Assembly: GCA_950054195.1 (NCBI GenBank)
Contig: CATLPG010000015.1
Location: 1-58,837 of the forward strand
DNA: 58,837 nt
DNA from: an uncultured Saccharospirillaceae bacterium
Lineage (GTDB): Bacteria; Bacteroidota; Bacteroidia; Flavobacteriales_D; CAJJDF01
Direction of reading: 5' to 3'
Position 1 is the stretch's first letter, and every line of letters starts with the position of its first letter. The notes beneath the pieces were generated by a model. The model ran no database searches. It was given only the letters and a program-made list of their open reading frames with translations, and was not told the DNA's origin. Of this stretch, positions 17,901-26,424 are shown piece after piece. Both the position numbers and the translations under genes were made by a program.

Positions 17901-17930
17901 AAAAGGGAGGTTAGACCTCCCTTTTTTTTC
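17901..17930. terminator. Strong rho-independent terminator
   Basis: An 11-bp stem AAAAGGGAGGT / ACCTCCCTTTT (17901-17911 and 17915-17925) with a TAG loop continues into a T tract on the + strand (17922-17929). It ends the sulfur operon and, read on the other strand, can also serve the convergent dps gene. Confidence 0.9.
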
Positions 17931-17945
17931 TATCAAATTTATTTA

Positions 17946-18452
17946 TTACTCAGAATATTTTTGATTGACAAAAGCACTTAACTGCCAATGTTGCTTTTCA
18001 AGCGATACAGTTATCCGTTCGATAAGCGCTTTTGTTGCTATATCTCCATTAGAAGCAGCTAACTCATGTACTTCTATTAAGCAAGACAACAACACTTCTA
18101 TATCTGATACTATCTCTCTAACCATGTACTCACCACTCATATCGTGTGTTACTTCTGTTATATCTGACTCTTCTAAATATCCTGACAGTTTATAAGCAGG
18201 GGTATTACCAAATGTTCTTACCCTTTCAGCTACATCATCAATATTCTTCAATGCTTCCTTGTACATCTCTTCTGTGACTTCATGAATATCAAAAAAGTCT
18301 CCTCCAACTACATTCCAATGAAAATTTTGAAGTTTGTGGAAGAAAATCTGATAATTAGCTATTAATAAATTAGCCTTTGCTGTTATTTGCGCTGTTTCAA
18401 ATCTTGTAAACCCAAGTTTAGTGTGAGCTTCTTTTAAATCTACTGTTTCCAT
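17946..18452 (-). CDS. dps: Dps-family ferritin-like protein
   Basis: A 168-residue Dps protein: a four-helix bundle with the ferroxidase signature NFHWNVVG followed by FFDIHEVTEEMY, which supplies the His, Asp and Glu ligands at the dimer interface. Dps dodecamers store iron, consume peroxide and coat DNA in stress. Length is typical. It is monocistronic, convergent with the sulfur operon across a shared terminator and divergent from the phosphorelay cluster. Placement next to sulfur detoxification genes may be incidental. Confidence 0.93.
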   Translation of the reverse strand: METVDLKEAHTKLGFTRFETAQITAKANLLIANYQIFFHKLQNFHWNVVGGDFFDIHEVTEEMYKEALKNIDDVAERVRTFGNTPAYKLSGYLEESDITEVTHDMSGEYMVREIVSDIEVLLSCLIEVHELAASNGDIATKALIERITVSLEKQHWQLSAFVNQKYSE

Positions 18453-18570
18453 TTTTATTTTAATTTTTGATTGTTATTTATTATCACTCTGAATTTTTCA
18501 AAGCTTCTTACTTAAGATACAATTTTTTTCTCAATTTTACAAGAGCTTGACAAAAAAGAGAATTTTTTCT

Positions 18571-18578
18571 TATTTTTA
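18571..18578 (+). promoter_or_regulatory. Candidate -7 element upstream of the NtrC-type gene
   Basis: TATTTTTA is one mismatch from TAnnTTTG and is preceded 21 bases earlier by TTG (18547-18549). The arrangement fits a Bacteroidota housekeeping promoter for the phosphorelay operon, but AT-rich DNA produces such matches often. Confidence 0.3.
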
Positions 18579-18594
18579 GAAAAATCATTGTGCC

Positions 18595-19944
18595 GTGAAA
18601 ATTTTTATTGTTGACGACAACCAAGATTTCTGTGATTTACAGAGTTACTACTTGAGCCAAAATAAAGCTTTTGAAATCGAATGCTTCTATGATGGAAAAT
18701 CGTTAATATCAGCTCTCAGAGACAAGCCAAATTTAATACTGCTCGATTATTACCTTCCCGATTATAACGGACAAGATTTAATGAGAATAATTAAAGAAAA
18801 ATCTGATCAGAGTGAAGTTATTTTAGTTTCAGGACAAGAAGACGTTAGCTTGGCAGTTAAACTACTAAAAGAAGGAGCTTACGATTACATAGAAAAAAAT
18901 GAAAACACCCATAAACGTTTATGGACAATCACTAATCATTTATACAAAACGTTTTCTCTCGAGAAAAAAAACAAAGAATTACAAGAGAAACTAAACGAAA
19001 AAAAAGATAAAAACCCTATCATCGGAAATTGTGATGCACTCCTAAACACCTTATCAATAGCTAATAAAAGTGCAAAAACAAACATAAACATATGGGTTAC
19101 AGGCGATACAGGAACAGGCAAAGAATTACTTGCTTCATATATACATCAAAACTCTAAATATAAAAACAAACCATTTGTAGCCGTCAATATAACTGCAATA
19201 CCCTCAGAGCTAATAGAAAGCGAACTTTTTGGACACAAAAAAGGAGCTTTCACAGGAGCAAGCAGTGATCGAATGGGGAAATTTGAAAAAGCTAACGGAG
19301 GTACTCTTTTTCTAGATGAAATCGCAGAACTAGACATTTCACTTCAAGCCAAACTACTTAGAGCCATACAAGAAAAGGAAATTACTAAATTAGGCGAAAA
19401 TAAAGTGCGCAAAATCCATTTCCGTTTGATTGTTGCAACTCATCAAGACCTAAAAAAACTAGTTGTAGAAAAAAAGTTTAGAGAAGACTTATATTACCGG
19501 TTAATGGGAGTGAAAATTGAACTACCTCCACTGCATAAAAGAGGGTCTGATATCATTTTACTTAGCCAACATTTTATTAAAACTTTTGCCAAGGAAAATG
19601 ATATGCAAGCCAAAACACTTACTGACGAAAGCAAAAAAAAGCTATTATCATATTCATTCCCAGGAAACATAAGAGAGCTGAAATCAATTATTGATTTAGC
19701 TATGGTTCTAAGTGAAGGCCCTACAATCGAAGACAAACACATCCAGCTCGAAGGTATCAATACATCTAAAGCCCCTTTAATTAATGATCCAAACGAAAAT
19801 AAAACGCTCAAACAATATACTAGAGAAATTGTACAGCATTACCTTAACTCGAACAATGGAAACATTGAAAAAGTCGCAGAACTATTAGATATTGGCAAAT
19901 CGAGCATATACAGAATGTTAAAAGAAAACGAAGTAAGCAGATGA
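18595..19944 (+). CDS. NtrC-family sigma-54-dependent response regulator
   Basis: A 449-residue regulator with three domains. The receiver (1-115) has phospho-acceptor Asp51 in LLDYYLPDYNG. The AAA+ domain (140-375) has Walker A GDTGTGKE (170-177), the sigma-54 contact loop GAFTGA intact at 217-222, and Walker B GGTLFLDE (235-242). The C-terminal Fis-type helix-turn-helix (NIEKVAELLDIGKSSIYRM) binds enhancer DNA. It starts with GTG, placed just before the first receiver strand (KIFIVDD). It opens a five-gene cluster and overlaps the next gene by ATGA. A candidate sigma-54 promoter follows the cluster at 22007, making the surface-protein operon a likely target. Confidence 0.94.
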   Translation: MKIFIVDDNQDFCDLQSYYLSQNKAFEIECFYDGKSLISALRDKPNLILLDYYLPDYNGQDLMRIIKEKSDQSEVILVSGQEDVSLAVKLLKEGAYDYIEKNENTHKRLWTITNHLYKTFSLEKKNKELQEKLNEKKDKNPIIGNCDALLNTLSIANKSAKTNINIWVTGDTGTGKELLASYIHQNSKYKNKPFVAVNITAIPSELIESELFGHKKGAFTGASSDRMGKFEKANGGTLFLDEIAELDISLQAKLLRAIQEKEITKLGENKVRKIHFRLIVATHQDLKKLVVEKKFREDLYYRLMGVKIELPPLHKRGSDIILLSQHFIKTFAKENDMQAKTLTDESKKKLLSYSFPGNIRELKSIIDLAMVLSEGPTIEDKHIQLEGINTSKAPLINDPNENKTLKQYTREIVQHYLNSNNGNIEKVAELLDIGKSSIYRMLKENEVSR

Positions 19945-20255
19945 CAAAAAAAGAGGCCATGTTAATTTTTCTGGAAAAATTTAACAACGATAATAATTTA
20001 GCAGAGGATTTTTTTATAAAATCAACAACTAGACTTAAAGAGGATCTAGAACTACTAAATCATTCAATCAACTCAAATAAAATAGAAGACATTAAGTTTC
20101 ATGTGCATAAAATGAAATACACCTGCTCACTATATAAATGGGAAGAACTTGTTGCTTTAGCTAAGGAAATTGGATTAGAAACTTCTAATCAAAATATCAA
20201 TTTAAAATCTAAGCAGTTCTTATCTATACTTCAAGAAAACTTATCCAAATTCTAA
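19941..20255 (+). CDS. Hpt-like phosphotransfer protein
   Basis: A 104-residue, all-helical, acidic/basic protein. The stretch HVHKMKYTCSLYKWEELVALAKEIG matches the pattern of the central Hpt helix (HxxK followed by small residues and a second helix), with His56 and Lys59 as the likely phospho-acceptor pair. Other Hpt glycine positions are replaced by Tyr/Thr, so the match is not strong. The ATGA overlap with the NtrC-type gene and the nearby kinase and receiver support a phosphorelay role, with this protein carrying phosphate between the two receivers. Predicted cytosolic. Confidence 0.6.
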   Translation: MTKKEAMLIFLEKFNNDNNLAEDFFIKSTTRLKEDLELLNHSINSNKIEDIKFHVHKMKYTCSLYKWEELVALAKEIGLETSNQNINLKSKQFLSILQENLSKF

Positions 20256-20320
20256 AAATTAGAAAACAAAAACAATCCTCTAAAATAAAAGATTTAAAAT
20301 CAGAAGAATAATTAATTGGC

Positions 20321-20689
20321 TTGATTATTGATGAACATGATTTAGTGGTTGAATTTAAAAACAATATCGTTTACTTGAACTATCTAGACTCATTATCTAT
20401 TGATAAATTAGTTCCTATACTAGCTGAGGTAGAAGAAATTATTAAAGACGTAGAAGATCCCGTTCATTTAGTCGCTGATATAACAAAACTGAACAACATC
20501 TCCATTGAGAGTAGAAAATATGGCATAGAATGGACGAGATCTACCAAAATTAATAAAATTGCAGTTTTTGGAGGAAATGTATTTATGAAGCACCTCATAA
20601 ATCTTATAATAATGGCATCTGGAAGGAAAGAGAATTTTCGTATTTTTAAGACAAAGCACGAGGCTGAAGAATGGATTCTCAATCATTAA
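20321..20689 (+). CDS. STAS/SpoIIAA-like small protein
   Basis: A 122-residue protein with alternating strands and helices (VVEFKNNIVYLNY, then HLVADITKL, then KIAVFGGNVFMKHLINLI), which looks like a SpoIIAA/STAS fold; I do not recognise the exact family. It starts with TTG at 20321. No ATG, GTG or other TTG exists between the preceding in-frame stop and this position. The end overlaps the histidine kinase gene by 19 bases. STAS proteins often pass signals through binding or Ser phosphorylation, but I see no clear conserved Ser, so its role in the phosphorelay is unknown. Confidence 0.65.
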   Translation: MIIDEHDLVVEFKNNIVYLNYLDSLSIDKLVPILAEVEEIIKDVEDPVHLVADITKLNNISIESRKYGIEWTRSTKINKIAVFGGNVFMKHLINLIIMASGRKENFRIFKTKHEAEEWILNH

Positions 20690-21576
20690 ATAAAAAAATA
20701 AAGGCCCTTTCAAAGGATTTATACCCACACCTCATCAACTCCATGCTTGGAGACTTCAGCAAAACTGATGAATTTATTATTCCTGAGGAAGAAGACGAAC
20801 TAACCCCTATTCGTTCTGGATTTAAAATCATTTTTGATGGAATTAACGAAAAAATCAATGAAATTGAGAAAATAAATGATTTATTGAGTAAACGTAATGA
20901 AGAACACCTAGAAACCATCAAAAGACTAGAAGAATTCACTTATATTTCATCACATGACCTAAGAGCCCCAGTTGTTAACGCCAAACTTCTAGTTGATCTT
21001 CTAAAGGAAGACAAATATCCATCAGGCACCATTATTGAAAAACTTGATCAATCAATCAACAACTTGGATAACACCCTCAATGATTTAATTAATATAATTG
21101 CTAGAACCAAGCCCCAACACCAATTAGTAGAAGTTAATCTCGAAAATACCTTTGAACACATTTGGAAAGAAGCATCCAAAAACTACTCCACAGATCACAT
21201 TAAAATAAACACAACTTTTGAGCAAAACACCATGGAAACATCCAAGGTTTACATAGAAAATTTATTTTATAACCTTATAAGTAACAGCCTTAAATATCAA
21301 GACCCAAAGAAAAAACATTTAGTATTAAACCTAAAAACCGAGTCCACACCTAACAGCATAATTATAACCTATTCCGATAATGGACTAGGCTTAAACCTCC
21401 CTGATGACCAAGAAAAACTCTTCGGTATATTTACAAGAGCGCATGATCACATCCAAGGCAAAGGAATTGGAATGTATATCGTTAACCAAAACATTAAAGA
21501 ATTAGAAGGCTCAATAGATGTGGAAGGAAGCCTAAATAAAGGATTGTCGTTTACAATTAAAATCCCCAACCGATGA
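20671..21576 (+). CDS. Soluble sensor histidine kinase
   Basis: A 301-residue kinase with no membrane segment. Residues 1-60 have no recognised sensor domain, 55-90 form a coiled coil, and the HisKA domain has phospho-acceptor His95 in SSHDLRAPV. The catalytic domain shows the N box (NLISNSLKYQD), G1 box (YSDNGLGLNL) and the GKGIGMYIV G2 box. The lack of a PAS or membrane sensor means the signal must arrive through a partner, possibly the STAS-like protein encoded just upstream. It overlaps the next receiver gene by ATGA. Phosphate would flow to that receiver, the Hpt-like protein and the NtrC-type regulator. Confidence 0.92.
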   Translation: MDSQSLNKKIKALSKDLYPHLINSMLGDFSKTDEFIIPEEEDELTPIRSGFKIIFDGINEKINEIEKINDLLSKRNEEHLETIKRLEEFTYISSHDLRAPVVNAKLLVDLLKEDKYPSGTIIEKLDQSINNLDNTLNDLINIIARTKPQHQLVEVNLENTFEHIWKEASKNYSTDHIKINTTFEQNTMETSKVYIENLFYNLISNSLKYQDPKKKHLVLNLKTESTPNSIIITYSDNGLGLNLPDDQEKLFGIFTRAHDHIQGKGIGMYIVNQNIKELEGSIDVEGSLNKGLSFTIKIPNR

Positions 21577-21932
21577 AAAATATAATTATTATAGACGATG
21601 ATGACATCCATAATTTTATTCTCGAAAACGAATTAACCTCCAGCTATCAATGCCAAGTTCAGTGCTTTACCGATACAACAAAAGCCACGCTTTACCTTAA
21701 AGATAATCAACCAGATATCATTCTGCTTGATATAAACATGAGACCCATGAATGGTTTCGAGTTTCTCGAAAACTACATTAGTAATAAACTAGTCAATAAC
21801 AAGACTAAAATCTACATTATTTCATCATCCAAGCACGAGAAAGATATTAACAAAGCCAAAACATTCCCCGTAATTACCGATTACCTCGTAAAGCCAATTA
21901 ATTACTCGGTTTTGAATATTTCTCAAAAATAG
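21573..21932 (+). CDS. Stand-alone receiver-domain response regulator
   Basis: A 119-residue receiver with no output domain. The acidic pocket IIDDDD is at the N-terminus, the phospho-acceptor is Asp53 in LLDINMRPMNG, the Ser switch is in YIISSS, and the Lys is in YLVKPIN. It resembles the CheY-like partners of cytosolic kinases in Bacteroidota. Its start is coupled to the kinase by ATGA. It could act as a phosphate shuttle in a kinase-receiver-Hpt-NtrC relay or bind a target protein directly. Confidence 0.93.
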   Translation: MKNIIIIDDDDIHNFILENELTSSYQCQVQCFTDTTKATLYLKDNQPDIILLDINMRPMNGFEFLENYISNKLVNNKTKIYIISSSKHEKDINKAKTFPVITDYLVKPINYSVLNISQK

Positions 21933-22006
21933 AATTTATTTCTCGATAAAAGAAAGTACACTTTAACTCAACCACCAACATTACTAACTATTAAACACTT
22001 AACATT

Positions 22007-22023
22007 TTGGCATGCTTTTTTCA
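22007..22023 (+). promoter_or_regulatory. Candidate sigma-54 promoter of the surface protein/PorP operon
   Basis: TTGGCATGCTTTTTTCA fits the sigma-54 consensus TTGGCAYR-N4-TTGCW except for one base in the -12 element (TTTCA instead of TTGCA). Spacing between the -24 GG and the -12 C is correct. Transcription would begin about 22034, some 23 bases before the ATG. A small dyad TTTCT/AGAAA at 21939-21955 lies upstream where an enhancer site could be. Confidence 0.5.
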
Positions 22024-22056
22024 TGAAGGGATTGTTGTAATATAAATAATAACTCT

Positions 22057-24990
22057 ATGAAAAAATTTACTCGTTTAGTCTCAACCTTGTTTTTTACAAG
22101 TTGTTTGACGAGCTTAATGGCACAAGACATTGGAGTCATAAGCATTCAGCAGCCTAGCGGTGATGGCTGCGACATCAATAATCAACCAGTTTCAGTCACC
22201 ATTAGAAATTTTGATGCTGCAACTTTAACGGGTTCATTCGATGTAACCTATCAGTTAGATAACGATCCAACCGTAACACAAACAGACCTTAACCTACTAG
22301 GTTTTGCTGGTGGTTCAACCAGAAACTTCAATTTTGTAACCCCTATTAACTTAACTGGAAATTATGGTCAACACACGCTCAAGGTTTACACAGAACGAGC
22401 AGGTGACACAGACAATACTAATGATACTACAACTATTACTTTTACGAATTACGAACCTTCAAATGGAGGAACACTAGTTGCCGATGATACTGTCTGCTCA
22501 ACAGGAAATGGAGATTCACTATTCGTTTCTGGAATTGTTGGCGATGTAGTTGAATGGCAATTTAATAATGGCGGTGGTTGGATTCCAGTAGCCACAACTG
22601 ATACATTTTTTGTTTACAGCAACCTAACACAAACAACAAGCTACAGAGTAATTGTACAAAATGGAACTTGCCCGCAAGCAATGTCTAATGAAATAACCAT
22701 ACAAGTGGATGATCCTGCAATGGCTGGAACTTTAGCAAGCTCTAAAACCGTTTGTTTAGGTGACCCTGGTGATACACTACGATTAACTGGTTATTATGGG
22801 GCAATTACTAAATGGGAGTCCAACAATGGTGGCGGATGGATGGACATCGTTAACACAGATGACACACTAATTTATGCAGCGCCTACAGTTACTACTTCGT
22901 ATAGAGTAATTGTTGACACTGGCGTTTGTGGACCAGACACTTCTAACACAGTTACTGTAACAGTAGTACCTAGCTCTGTTGGTGGTAATATAGTAATGAG
23001 CGATACAGTTTGTGCAACCGCAAATGGAGACACACTTATCTTAACTAATTCTTTTGGAGATGTACAACAATGGGAATTTTCTGATGATGGACTTTCTTGG
23101 ATACCTTTTGTAACTACTGATACATTTTTAATCTATAACAACTTAACACAAACAAGAATGTATAGAGTTCTTGTTCAAAATGGTTCCTGTCCAGCTGTAT
23201 ACTCAGACACAGCTACAATTACAGTAACTCAACCCGCTGATGCAGGGACATTAGCTGCTAACAGAACAGTTTGTGCAGGTGCTGATGGTGACACACTTCA
23301 ACTAAGCGGATATTATGGCTCTATAACTAAATGGCAATCCAACAACGGAGGCGGATGGATGGATATCGCTAACACAACCGATACACTTTCTTATCCAAGT
23401 CCAACAATGACAATGAGCTATCGTGCAATTGTTGACACTGGTGTTTGCGGACCAGATACCTCAAACATAGTTACTATTGAACTTGCTCCAGCTACCGAAG
23501 GTGGAAACCTTGATGAAAGCGATTCAGTATGCTCAGGTTTTAATTTTGATACTATTTTCTTAACCAATGCCGTTGGAAATGTGCTTGAATGGCAAATTTC
23601 TGATGACGAAGGTATAAGTTGGTCTCCTTTAATAAACACAGATACATTTCAAGTATACTCAAACTTAACAACTACAAGATGGTATAGAGCCCTGGTAGAA
23701 GCTACTGGTTGTTCACAGGAATTTTCTGATACTGCAATAATTACTACTATCGATCAACCAATAGCTGGTACTGTAGAAGAAGACAAATCTATTTGTGGAG
23801 GAACAAATACAGACACACTCTACTTAGTTGGTTACACTGGCGATATTGTTAAATGGCAATTCGATAACGGTGGTGGATGGATGGACATCGCTAACACTTC
23901 TGATACCTTATTTGTTTCTAACATAACATTAACTACAAGCTATAGAGCTATTGTTGGCAACGGATTTTGTCCAAACGACACGTCCACAGAAGCTACATTA
24001 ACAGTTATTGCTACAACACTTGGAGGAAGCATCATCCAAAGTGATTCAGTTTGTTTAGGAATAAACCGAGATACATTACAATTAGTAGGACACGTAGGAG
24101 ATATTAGATGGTGGGAAAGATCTACCGATGATGGTGCTTCTTGGACTCCACTTGCTAATACTGATACATTCCAAATTTATAACAACTTAACACAAACAAC
24201 CTGGTACAGGGTATTAGTAGAAGGGACTAGTTGTCCAAATGATTATTCTGATACTGCTATCATTACAACTTATGAACCAATGGTTAGCATTACTCCTCAA
24301 GATACAACTACCTTCTGCGAAGGGGACAGTGTTCAACTTGATGCAACAGCTGGGTACACAGGTTACTCTTGGAGTACTGGAGAAATAACTCCTTCTGTTG
24401 TAGCTAATTCAACTGGAACATATACGGTAACTATTACAGATTTTAGAGGCTGTATGAATAGCGATTCTATTGATGTAACAGTTAACCCATTACCTACAGC
24501 AAATGCTGGTGATGATGTAGAAATTGATTTAGGAGAGTCAACAACATTGATGGGACAAGGAGGCACAGACTACTTATGGAGTCCAGGTGAAACATTAGAT
24601 GATGTAAATGCTCAAAACCCAGTGGCCACTCCAAATGAAACAACAACATACTTTTTAATCGTAACTGATAATAATGGTTGTCAAGACGATGATAGCGTTA
24701 CCGTTACTGTTAAAAAAGAGTTCGTATTTGGAACTAAAAACATCATTACTCCTAACGGAGATGGATTTAACGATGTATTAGTAATTGACAACATAGCTGC
24801 TTACCCAGAATGTACACTAGTTATTCTTAACAGGTTTGGATCAGTTATTTACGAAACCAAAGGATATCAAAACAATTGGAACGGTGAAGTTGATGGCAAA
24901 ACAGTTCCTGATGGCACTTATTACTACCTCATCACATGCGATGGATTTGATGGCGAATACAAAGGAAGCGTTACAGTAATAAGCAAATAA
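22057..24990 (+). CDS. Repeat-rich T9SS type B surface protein
   Basis: A 977-residue secreted protein. It has a signal peptide (to about residue 22), an N-terminal CARDB-like beta domain (about 23-130), then seven Ig-like repeats of about 78 residues, each starting GG/AG followed by a xxVC or xxIC motif and containing a WxxxxxGGGW or WxxSxDxGxSW core. Two further Ig/PKD-like domains follow (one starting near FCEGDSVQLDA, one near PTANAGDD). It ends in a gliding-motility-type C-terminal domain (NIITPNGDGFNDVLVI onward) that directs T9SS export. The repeats alternate between two subtypes. It is followed after 30 bases by a PorP/SprF gene, the usual partner for this class, and a sigma-54-like promoter lies upstream. 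Confidence 0.93.
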   Translation: MKKFTRLVSTLFFTSCLTSLMAQDIGVISIQQPSGDGCDINNQPVSVTIRNFDAATLTGSFDVTYQLDNDPTVTQTDLNLLGFAGGSTRNFNFVTPINLTGNYGQHTLKVYTERAGDTDNTNDTTTITFTNYEPSNGGTLVADDTVCSTGNGDSLFVSGIVGDVVEWQFNNGGGWIPVATTDTFFVYSNLTQTTSYRVIVQNGTCPQAMSNEITIQVDDPAMAGTLASSKTVCLGDPGDTLRLTGYYGAITKWESNNGGGWMDIVNTDDTLIYAAPTVTTSYRVIVDTGVCGPDTSNTVTVTVVPSSVGGNIVMSDTVCATANGDTLILTNSFGDVQQWEFSDDGLSWIPFVTTDTFLIYNNLTQTRMYRVLVQNGSCPAVYSDTATITVTQPADAGTLAANRTVCAGADGDTLQLSGYYGSITKWQSNNGGGWMDIANTTDTLSYPSPTMTMSYRAIVDTGVCGPDTSNIVTIELAPATEGGNLDESDSVCSGFNFDTIFLTNAVGNVLEWQISDDEGISWSPLINTDTFQVYSNLTTTRWYRALVEATGCSQEFSDTAIITTIDQPIAGTVEEDKSICGGTNTDTLYLVGYTGDIVKWQFDNGGGWMDIANTSDTLFVSNITLTTSYRAIVGNGFCPNDTSTEATLTVIATTLGGSIIQSDSVCLGINRDTLQLVGHVGDIRWWERSTDDGASWTPLANTDTFQIYNNLTQTTWYRVLVEGTSCPNDYSDTAIITTYEPMVSITPQDTTTFCEGDSVQLDATAGYTGYSWSTGEITPSVVANSTGTYTVTITDFRGCMNSDSIDVTVNPLPTANAGDDVEIDLGESTTLMGQGGTDYLWSPGETLDDVNAQNPVATPNETTTYFLIVTDNNGCQDDDSVTVTVKKEFVFGTKNIITPNGDGFNDVLVIDNIAAYPECTLVILNRFGSVIYETKGYQNNWNGEVDGKTVPDGTYYYLITCDGFDGEYKGSVTVISK

Positions 24991-25020
24991 TCAAATACGA
25001 ACATTTTAACATTTAACATT

Positions 25021-26424
25021 ATGAAAACTTTAAATAAAATATTTTGTATGGGTGCATTATTTGCTGGTGTAACTGCAAATGCTCAACAATACCCCATATA
25101 CAACATGCAATTCATGAATCAATCCTTGTACAACCCAGCCACTATCGGCATAGGGGATCAAGTAAATGCTATGCTGGTTCAAAAATCTTACTTAACGGGT
25201 ATAGATGGTAGCCCATCAACACTATACTTAAACATCGATGGCCCTGCGATCGAAGATAAATTAGGGGTAGGACTAGGAGTATATAACGACCGTTTAGGAA
25301 TATCTAATAGACTGCGGGTGCGCGGAATTGGGGCGGACCCGGGGGGCTGCCAACAAGATCATTACTTAGATTTTGGTCTTTCGTTGGGAATGCTACAGTA
25401 CTCTATCGATCCAGACAAAGCTGAAATAACAGACGAAAACGATCCATTACTCGTAAATAAAAAGTTTAGCAGCTCTACGTTAGACGGTATGGTTGGTGTA
25501 AATTACACAAACAAAAACTTTACCGCAGGAATTGGAGTTACTCAACTGTTTGGAACAAGCACAAGTTTAGCTGACAATGTAAGTTATACACTAGAAAGAA
25601 CCTTCATTGGATCTGCTAAATATACCTTATTCTTGGATAGCAAAAGAGATTTTTCTATCTCTCCTATGATTGTAGCAAGATATGCTAACTCTCAAGTACC
25701 TCAAGAGGCGTTTGTAATACTTAATTACAAAAACATGTATTACTTAGCTCCTTCTTACAAAAGTACAGGAGCGTTAGGTATTACTGCCGCAGTTAATATC
25801 TTAGACGGATTTAAGGTTGGGTATTCTTACGAAACAATTATTCAAGATCCTGTGGGCAGCTACCAAAATGGAGGTCATGAAATAATGGTAGGCTATTCGT
25901 TTGATATTAGAGCGAAATCGAATAGAAAAATCGAGAAAAAACTTGATCGTTTAGATGAAAAACTTGATGAATTTGAATTACGTCAACAACGTAAAGATAA
26001 AATCCAAGATGAATTGTTAAAACAACAAGGACAGGACATTGAAGACAACAAGCAAAACATCGAAGAGAACAAGAAGAAAGCTGAAGAACTTGAAGTAGAA
26101 ATTCAAGAAACGCAAAAAGAGCTTGAAGATCTAAAAAGAGAGTTGAAAGAGGCTGGAATACTTAAAGAAGAAAGTGCTTCTAGCTATGACAACCAACCAA
26201 AAGGATACTACATTGTTATCGCTTCGGTGAAGGATGTTAATATTAGCGAGGAGCGTATGAAATCTGACTATCTAGATAGAGGTTTTAAGCGTATGTATAA
26301 CAAATCAACGGGATGGCATTATGCATACAAAGCTTACTACAAAGATTTTAATCTTGCACTTAAAGATTTAAGAGAAACCCGAAAAGGGGAATTTGATGAC
26401 GCTTGGATTCACGTATTAAAATAA
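25021..26424 (+). CDS. PorP/SprF-family outer-membrane protein with coiled coil and SPOR-like C-terminus
   Basis: A 467-residue protein. After a signal peptide (to about residue 22) a PorP/SprF barrel (FMNQSLYNPATIG, LGVGLGVYNDRLGISNR, FGLSLGML) spans to about residue 300. Members serve as T9SS partners for type B surface proteins, anchoring them at the outer membrane, and here the partner is the preceding gene. Residues about 300-385 form a Lys/Glu-rich coiled coil. The last 75 residues (GYYIVIASVKD ... WIHVLK) resemble a SPOR-like peptidoglycan-binding domain, so the protein may link the outer membrane to the wall. Residues 97-111 are encoded by an unusually GC-rich patch at 25311-25351 and lack the family's usual sequence there. 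Confidence 0.9.
   Translation: MKTLNKIFCMGALFAGVTANAQQYPIYNMQFMNQSLYNPATIGIGDQVNAMLVQKSYLTGIDGSPSTLYLNIDGPAIEDKLGVGLGVYNDRLGISNRLRVRGIGADPGGCQQDHYLDFGLSLGMLQYSIDPDKAEITDENDPLLVNKKFSSSTLDGMVGVNYTNKNFTAGIGVTQLFGTSTSLADNVSYTLERTFIGSAKYTLFLDSKRDFSISPMIVARYANSQVPQEAFVILNYKNMYYLAPSYKSTGALGITAAVNILDGFKVGYSYETIIQDPVGSYQNGGHEIMVGYSFDIRAKSNRKIEKKLDRLDEKLDEFELRQQRKDKIQDELLKQQGQDIEDNKQNIEENKKKAEELEVEIQETQKELEDLKRELKEAGILKEESASSYDNQPKGYYIVIASVKDVNISEERMKSDYLDRGFKRMYNKSTGWHYAYKAYYKDFNLALKDLRETRKGEFDDAWIHVLK
25311..25351 (+). other. GC-rich patch within the PorP/SprF gene
   Basis: Thirty-two of 41 bases are G or C, against roughly one third in the surrounding genes, and the patch contains CCCGGGGGG. The frame stays open across it. 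The protein sequence on both sides (NDRLGISNR and HYLDFGLSLG) is typical of the family, while the patch encodes LRVRGIGADPGGC, which is not. It may be an assembly or sequencing fault, or a real local substitution. Confidence 0.6.

Noticed and set aside
18547-18552. TTGACA as an E. coli-type -35 box for the phosphorelay operon
   Set aside because: Bacteroidota primary sigma factors use a TTTG/TAnnTTTG pattern; the TTG part is used in that sense instead.
22450-24270. Regularly spaced repeats that could be taken for a CRISPR array
   Set aside because: The units are about 235 bases, coding and in frame, and lie inside one surface-protein gene. No cas genes are present.
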